A stretch of DNA of 8,656 bases from an uncultured bacterium (GTDB taxonomy: Bacteria > Hydrogenedentota > Hydrogenedentia > Hydrogenedentales > JAEUWI01). Where the stretch lies: the NCBI GenBank assembly GCA_937895305.1, contig CALAXS010000529.1, forward strand, positions 1 to 8,656. The letters run 5' to 3'. Shown piece by piece: positions 5,227-8,656 of this stretch. A program made the position numbers and the translations under genes. Within the stretch, counting starts at the first letter, position 1. The number at the start of each line of letters is the position of its first letter. The notes under the pieces were generated by a model. That model saw only the letters and a list, made by a program, of their open reading frames with translations, was not told the DNA's origin and searched no databases.

Positions 5227-5634
5227 TTACACGCGTTTTACGAATTTGGTTTTAATAGGCAGTTTATAACGTGCCTTATTAATCGCTTCACGGGCCAGAT
5301 CTTCTGACACGCCTTCTACTTCAAACATTACACGGCCGGGCTTGATCACAGCGACCCAGGCTTCCGGTGCGCCTTTACCTTTACCCATCCGGACTTCGGC
5401 GGGCTTTTTGGTGATGGGCTTGTCCGGAAAGATCCGTATGAACACTTTACCGTTACGTTTTAATGTACGGGTAATGGAAATACGGGTTGCTTCAATCTGG
5501 CGCGCCGTAATCCAGCCGTCTTGCATGGCCTTGAGCCCGTATTCACCGAAATCGACGCTATTGCCGCCTTTGGCAGCTCCGCTGCGGCGACCGCGCATTT
5601 GTTTACGGTGTTTAACTCTTTTTGGCATCAACAT
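5227..5634 (-). CDS. rplP: 50S ribosomal protein L16
   Basis: L16 shapes the A-site tRNA binding region of the large subunit and is needed for late assembly. The 135-residue length is standard. The N-terminus MLMPKRVKHRKQMRGRRSG fits the family's MLxPKR start, so I kept the first of two close ATGs (5632-5634); GGAG lies 11 bases before it and 17 before the second. The signature RMGKGKGAPEAWVAVIKPGR (82-101) is intact, including the arginine (82) that corresponds to the residue hydroxylated in E. coli L16. The C-terminus KARYKLPIKTKFV is typical. It follows rpsC by 29 bases. Confidence 0.98.
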   Translation of the reverse strand: MLMPKRVKHRKQMRGRRSGAAKGGNSVDFGEYGLKAMQDGWITARQIEATRISITRTLKRNGKVFIRIFPDKPITKKPAEVRMGKGKGAPEAWVAVIKPGRVMFEVEGVSEDLAREAINKARYKLPIKTKFVKRV

Positions 5635-5645
5635 GATGTATTATT

Positions 5646-5649
5646 CTCC
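5646..5649 (-). promoter_or_regulatory. Ribosome binding site deciding the rplP start
   Basis: GGAG is 11 bases before the ATG at 5632-5634 and 17 bases before the second in-frame ATG, which would be too far. This agrees with the family N-terminus MLxPKR and supports the first ATG. Confidence 0.6.
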
Positions 5650-5663
5650 AGTTTGGCTGGGGG

Positions 5664-6383
5664 CTATTTGCCGCCCTTGGCCCCGGCGCGATCACGATCT
5701 CCGCCGCCACGTCGTTGATGTGCAGGACGATCACCACCAACGGTGGTTACGCGTTCGCCTGGCATCACGTCGCCGTGATAAATCCAAATTTTAATGCCCA
5801 GGCAACCGTAGGTAGTGTGGGCCGTGGCTACACCGTAGTCTACGTTTGCGCGCAGGGTATGCAGGGGAACACTACCGTCACGGGCCTGTTCGACACGGGC
5901 AATTTCTGCACCGTTCAAACGGCCGGCTACGCGTATACGGATACCTTTTGCGCCAAGGCGCATGGTGCTCTGTATGGAGCGTTTAATAGCGCGACGGAAT
6001 GAGACACGACGTTCGAGTTGCTGGGCAATGCTTTCTGCCACAAGGGTAGAACTCAATTCCGGACTCAGAACTTCGTGGATGTTTATCATCAACTCGTTAC
6101 CGGTAAGCTTTTCGAGCTCGTAGCGCAGCTTGTCGACTTCTGCACCGCGCTGGCCGATGACCAGACCGGGACGTGCGGTATGAATATGTACTTTGGTCTT
6201 GCGGCCTGCACGTTCAATATCCACCTTGGCTATACCGGTATGGTAGAGGCGTTTTTTGACGTAGTCGCGCAAGCGCAAATCTTCGTGAAGGAGTTGCGCA
6301 TAGTTCTTTTCTGCGAACCACACGGAAGACCAGTTTTGGATGACTCCGAGCCGGAATCCGTTTGGATGTACTTTCTGACCCAT
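5664..6383 (-). CDS. rpsC: 30S ribosomal protein S3
   Basis: S3 sits at the mRNA entry channel in the small-subunit head and takes part in mRNA unwinding. The 239-residue product fits the usual 210-240. It begins MGQKVHPNGFRLG, contains a KH domain with the GxxG loop as GQRG (77-80, within RPGLVIGQRGAEVDKLR), and carries VSFRRAIKRSIQ (127-138), whose Arg130, Arg131 and Lys134 correspond to the helicase residues of E. coli S3. The C-terminal domain has GIRIRVAGRLNGAEIAR (147-163) and IKIWIYHGDVMPGE (197-210). The last 25 residues are a glycine/arginine-rich low-complexity tail. The ATG lies 3 bases after rplV's stop, and its GGAG is inside rplV. Confidence 0.98.
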   Translation of the reverse strand: MGQKVHPNGFRLGVIQNWSSVWFAEKNYAQLLHEDLRLRDYVKKRLYHTGIAKVDIERAGRKTKVHIHTARPGLVIGQRGAEVDKLRYELEKLTGNELMINIHEVLSPELSSTLVAESIAQQLERRVSFRRAIKRSIQSTMRLGAKGIRIRVAGRLNGAEIARVEQARDGSVPLHTLRANVDYGVATAHTTYGCLGIKIWIYHGDVMPGERVTTVGGDRPAHQRRGGGDRDRAGAKGGK

Positions 6384-6386
6384 GCG

Positions 6387-6737
6387 TTATTTCTCCGTAA
6401 TCGTCAGTTCGATATGGCTGCTACGTTTGCGGATGCGACCAGCGCGTCCACGGGGAGCAGGTTGAAAGCGCTGTAAAGTGCGACCTTCGTTAACCATAAT
6501 CGTTTTAACTATCATTTCATCAGTATCCAGTCGGTCGTGGGTTTCCGATGCAGCGTTTTCTGCATTGGCCACAGCCGAATCTAATAATTTGCGCAGTGGT
6601 TCGGCGGAACCTTTGATGGCGAAGCTGAGGATATCCCTTGCTTCGGCAACTTTTTTGCCGCGTACCATGTCCGCAACCAGACGCACTTTACGCGCCGAGA
6701 TGGGCAAATTTTTTAATTTTGCTGCTGCGGTAGCCAT
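6387..6737 (-). CDS. rplV: 50S ribosomal protein L22
   Basis: L22 is a large-subunit protein whose long beta-hairpin lines the peptide exit tunnel near the macrolide site. The 116-residue length is typical. The N-terminal part has LPISARKVRLVADMVRGKKV (11-30), and the hairpin region runs from about 86 to 107 with the conserved QPAPRGRAGRIRKRSSHI (92-109). The middle helix LLDSAVANAENA (51-62) fits. The hairpin shows no insertion or deletion that I can recognise. The ATG has AGGAG 6 bases upstream. It follows rpsS by 35 bases and precedes rpsC by 3 bases. Confidence 0.98.
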   Translation of the reverse strand: MATAAAKLKNLPISARKVRLVADMVRGKKVAEARDILSFAIKGSAEPLRKLLDSAVANAENAASETHDRLDTDEMIVKTIMVNEGRTLQRFQPAPRGRAGRIRKRSSHIELTITEK

Positions 6738-6772
6738 ACTTGTCTCCTAATCGGGTTCGCGTTCAGCAACCG

Positions 6773-7042
6773 TTATTTTTTACCGACGCCAGCGTGGCCT
6801 CGGAAACTGCGGGTTGGTGAAAATTCGCCGAGTTTATGCCCTACCATGTTTTCGGAAATGAAAACAGGGATGTGGGTTTTCCCGTTATGTACTGCAATAG
6901 TCAAACCTACCATGTCGGGGAGTACGGTTGAACGACGTGACCAGGTCTTGATGATCTTGCGATCACCGCCAGCCTGTGCCTTCAACACCTTGGTGTGAAG
7001 ATGGTCGTCAATGAAGTACCCTTTTTTTAATGAACGAGACAC
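6773..7042 (-). CDS. rpsS: 30S ribosomal protein S19
   Basis: S19 lies in the head of the small subunit, forms a complex with S13 and contacts the large subunit near the A site. The 89-residue length is standard. It has MSRSLKKGYFIDDHL (1-15), the middle IIKTWSRRSTVLPDMVG (30-46) and the signature ISENMVGHKLGEFSPTRSF (62-80) with RGHAG after it. The start is GTG (7040-7042), with a strong AAAGGAG 8 bases upstream that directly follows the rplB stop. It lies 13 bases after rplB, in the usual L2-S19-L22 order. Confidence 0.98.
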   Translation of the reverse strand: MSRSLKKGYFIDDHLHTKVLKAQAGGDRKIIKTWSRRSTVLPDMVGLTIAVHNGKTHIPVFISENMVGHKLGEFSPTRSFRGHAGVGKK

Positions 7043-7050
7043 AATAAGTT

Positions 7051-7057
7051 CTCCTTT
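7051..7057 (-). promoter_or_regulatory. Strong ribosome binding site for the rpsS GTG start
   Basis: AAAGGAG, 8 bases before the GTG at 7040-7042, overlaps the TAA stop of rplB (7056-7058). Its strength may offset the non-ATG start and its position suggests coupling to rplB translation. Confidence 0.75.
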
Positions 7058-7886
7058 ATTTCATGTTACGACGGCGGATGATGTGATCATCCGTACGGTG
7101 GTTTTTCTTACGAGTCTTGTAGCCCTTGGTTGGTGTGCCCCAGGGGCTCACAGGGTGACGGCCACCCGAGGTACGACCTTCGCCACCACCATGAGGGTGA
7201 TCGACGGGGTTCATAACAACACCACGAACCTTGGGACGGCGACCAAGCCAGCGACTGCGACCTGCTTTACCGAGGTTGATGTTCTGGTGTTCTTCATTAC
7301 CTACAACACCGATGGTAGCGCGGCATATACCGAGCACACGGCGCATTTCACCGGAGGGCAGTCGCAAAACTACGTAGCGTTCTTCCTTGGCAAGGAGCTG
7401 GCAGCTGTTGCCTGCGGAGCGGGCCATCTGGCCACCTTTACCGGGGGTAAGCTCTACGTTGTGGATCACGGTACCTGTGGGCATTCTGTTGAGTTCGGTG
7501 TTGTTACCCACTACGAAGTCAACATCTGAGCCACTCAGGATTACCTTGCCAACCTTGAGGCCTTTGGGTGTCAGGATGTAGCACTTTTCGCCGTCAGCGT
7601 ATACGACCAGGGCAATGCGTGCACTGCGGTTTGGATCATATTCGATGGCAGCAATTCTGCCGGGAATCCCGTCTTTTCTGCGACGGTAGTCGATAATGCG
7701 GTATTTCCGTTTGTGACCACCACCACGGCGACGCATGGTAATGCGGCCGTTGTTGTTACGTCCTGCCTTTTTCGGATTGGGCGAGGTGAGGCTCTTCTCC
7801 GGCGAAGATTTTGTAATCTCCGCGAAGTCAGATACCGTCATCTGCCGCCGTGAGGGCGTATACGGTTTAAATCGCTTGACCGGCAT
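7056..7886 (-). CDS. rplB: 50S ribosomal protein L2
   Basis: L2 is one of the largest and most conserved 50S proteins; it is needed for subunit joining and the peptidyl transferase centre. The 276-residue length is standard. The N-terminal RNA-binding part has GGGHKRKYRIIDYRR (55-69) and the OB/SH3 region DGIPGRIAAIEYDPNRSARIAL (72-93). The C-terminal signature MNPVDHPHGGGEGRTSGG (225-242) contains His230, the counterpart of E. coli His229. The end HPVSPWGTPTKGYKTRKK (244-261) is complete. The ATG has AAGGA 7 bases upstream, beginning within the rplW stop codon. Gap to rplW is 11 bases. Confidence 0.99.
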   Translation of the reverse strand: MPVKRFKPYTPSRRQMTVSDFAEITKSSPEKSLTSPNPKKAGRNNNGRITMRRRGGGHKRKYRIIDYRRRKDGIPGRIAAIEYDPNRSARIALVVYADGEKCYILTPKGLKVGKVILSGSDVDFVVGNNTELNRMPTGTVIHNVELTPGKGGQMARSAGNSCQLLAKEERYVVLRLPSGEMRRVLGICRATIGVVGNEEHQNINLGKAGRSRWLGRRPKVRGVVMNPVDHPHGGGEGRTSGGRHPVSPWGTPTKGYKTRKKNHRTDDHIIRRRNMK

Positions 7887-7897
7887 GGGTAATTCCT

Positions 7898-8194
7898 TTA
7901 GATAAGTTCAATCGTATCGCCTTTACGCAGCGTTACGATGGCTTTTTTCCATTTGGGGCGACGGCCTGTATGGCGACCAACTTGGCGCTTGAGCTTGCCC
8001 TGATAATTCATTGTGTTCACGTTGACGATTTTTATTTCGTCTTTCTTGAAAATATATTCAAGTGCTTCACGGATTTGAATCTTGTTCGCGTCCGGATTCA
8101 CTTTAAAGGTGTATTGGCTGCCCTTGTTCTGTTGAATCTGGGATTCTTCAGTAATGATGGGCTCATAGACTATCTGATGGGGTTGCAAGCTCAT
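7898..8194 (-). CDS. rplW: 50S ribosomal protein L23
   Basis: L23 lies at the tunnel exit and is the main docking site for trigger factor and SRP. The 98-residue length is typical. It shows YEPIITEES (10-18), YTFKVNPDANKIQIREALEYIF (28-49), the extended loop VNTMNYQGKLKRQVGRHTGRRPKWKKAIV (59-87) and the end LRKGDTIEL. The ATG overlaps the TGA stop of rplD by four bases (ATGA, 8191-8194), with GAGGAG 8 bases upstream inside rplD, a classic translational coupling arrangement. Confidence 0.98.
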   Translation of the reverse strand: MSLQPHQIVYEPIITEESQIQQNKGSQYTFKVNPDANKIQIREALEYIFKKDEIKIVNVNTMNYQGKLKRQVGRHTGRRPKWKKAIVTLRKGDTIELI

Positions 8195-8656
8195 GACAGG
8201 CGCTCCTCAAGTTTGGGAAGGGCTTCTTCCTGCACAATGATGCGTACTGCGTTGAGCACATCGAGTGCGTTCACATCTTCAACGGTACGAATCTGAACCC
8301 GGTTAAGGTTGCGCGCGGAGAGGAGCAGGTTATTGTCGTAACCAGCGGTCACAATCAAAGTCTTGCGACCTTCTGGTGCCACGCACCCAATCATCTGGGC
8401 AAAGGGCTTGGTTTTGGGTGCTTCCACCTGTAAACCGGTAAGCACATTGAGACGTTCGCCTCGTGTGCGTTCGCTCAGTGCGATACGTAGTGCCTGACGA
8501 CGTGTACGCGTTGGTACTGCCTGTCGGTAGCTACGGGGTGTTGGTCCGTGTACGATACCGCCACCGCGCATTTGCGGTTCGCGAATCGTACCCTGACGGG
8601 CGCGGCCTGTACCCTTCTGGTTGAAGGGCTTGGCACCGCCACCGCTAACTTCGCTG
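8191..8656 (-). CDS. rplD: 50S ribosomal protein L4 (partial, 5' end outside window)
   Basis: L4 binds 23S rRNA, reaches into the exit tunnel with a long loop and, in gammaproteobacteria, also represses its own operon. The reading frame is open to the right edge, giving 154 complete codons of a usual 200-215; about the first 50 residues are missing. The visible start of the fragment is the tunnel loop, with GGGAKPFNQKGTGRARQG and then MRGGGIVHGPTPRSY. The C-terminal part includes TLIVTAGYDNNLLLSARNL and the end VQEEALPKLEERLS. An internal ATG at 8569-8571 is not the start, because the conserved sequence continues upstream of it. The TGA stop overlaps the start of rplW. Confidence 0.97.
   Translation of the reverse strand, partial: SEVSGGGAKPFNQKGTGRARQGTIREPQMRGGGIVHGPTPRSYRQAVPTRTRRQALRIALSERTRGERLNVLTGLQVEAPKTKPFAQMIGCVAPEGRKTLIVTAGYDNNLLLSARNLNRVQIRTVEDVNALDVLNAVRIIVQEEALPKLEERLS
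8203..8208 (-). promoter_or_regulatory. rplW ribosome binding site inside rplD
   Basis: GAGGAG lies 8 bases before the rplW ATG (8192-8194) and within the last codons of rplD (GAG GAG CGC, encoding EER). With the four-base ATGA overlap, this points to coupled translation of L4 and L23. Confidence 0.75.

Noticed and set aside
7011..7529. Long + strand open frame (172 codons) opposite rplB and rpsS
   Set aside because: Antisense to two unmistakable ribosomal genes, with threonine/valine-rich composition typical of a reverse-strand shadow.
8569..8571. ATG as the start of rplD
   Set aside because: The conserved L4 loop sequence continues in frame upstream to the window edge, so this is an internal methionine.
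1..8656. A novel defence, mobile or biosynthetic system
   Set aside because: Every base outside short gaps is accounted for by conserved ribosomal protein genes or secY in their usual order; no unexplained gene remains.

Overview
The window is one continuous stretch of a bacterial S10-spc ribosomal protein cluster, read entirely on the minus strand (from high to low coordinates). In transcription order it holds rplD (L4, 5' end cut off by the window edge), rplW (L23), rplB (L2), rpsS (S19), rplV (L22), rpsC (S3), rplP (L16), rpmC (L29), rpsQ (S17), rplN (L14), rplX (L24), rplE (L5), rpsN (S14), rpsH (S8), rplF (L6), rplR (L18), rpsE (S5), rplO (L15) and secY (3' end cut off at base 1). All the genes I can place have family-typical lengths and signature motifs, and I see no frameshift or insertion.

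Layout: bases 4716-8656 correspond to the S10 operon part (L4 to S17) and bases 1-4669 to the spc part (L14 to SecY). Genes are packed tightly. The largest gaps are 48 bases (S5-L15) and 46 bases (S17-L14). Several stop and start signals touch or overlap, and most genes have a clear Shine-Dalgarno sequence, often sitting on the stop codon or last codons of the preceding gene. No terminator, promoter, tRNA, mobile element or CRISPR was seen, so the whole region is probably one transcription unit whose promoter lies beyond the right edge. No stretch longer than 48 bases lacks a gene.

The genes work together as structural proteins of both ribosomal subunits (L proteins in the large subunit, S proteins in the small one), co-expressed with SecY, the channel subunit of the protein export machinery.

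Departures from the textbook order: rpmD (L30) is missing between S5 and L15. S5 starts at TTG and carries an N-terminal charged extension encoded by a 12-base tandem repeat. Four further genes (S19, S14, L6, SecY) start at GTG.

Organism: a bacterium with moderate GC content and strong use of Shine-Dalgarno sequences. The zinc-free 101-residue S14 and the loss of L30 would fit a member of the Planctomycetes-Verrucomicrobia-Chlamydiae group (for example a Verrucomicrobia or Lentisphaerae relative), but this is a weak inference and other phyla are possible. I see no sign of an undescribed system here; this is mostly a conserved housekeeping region.
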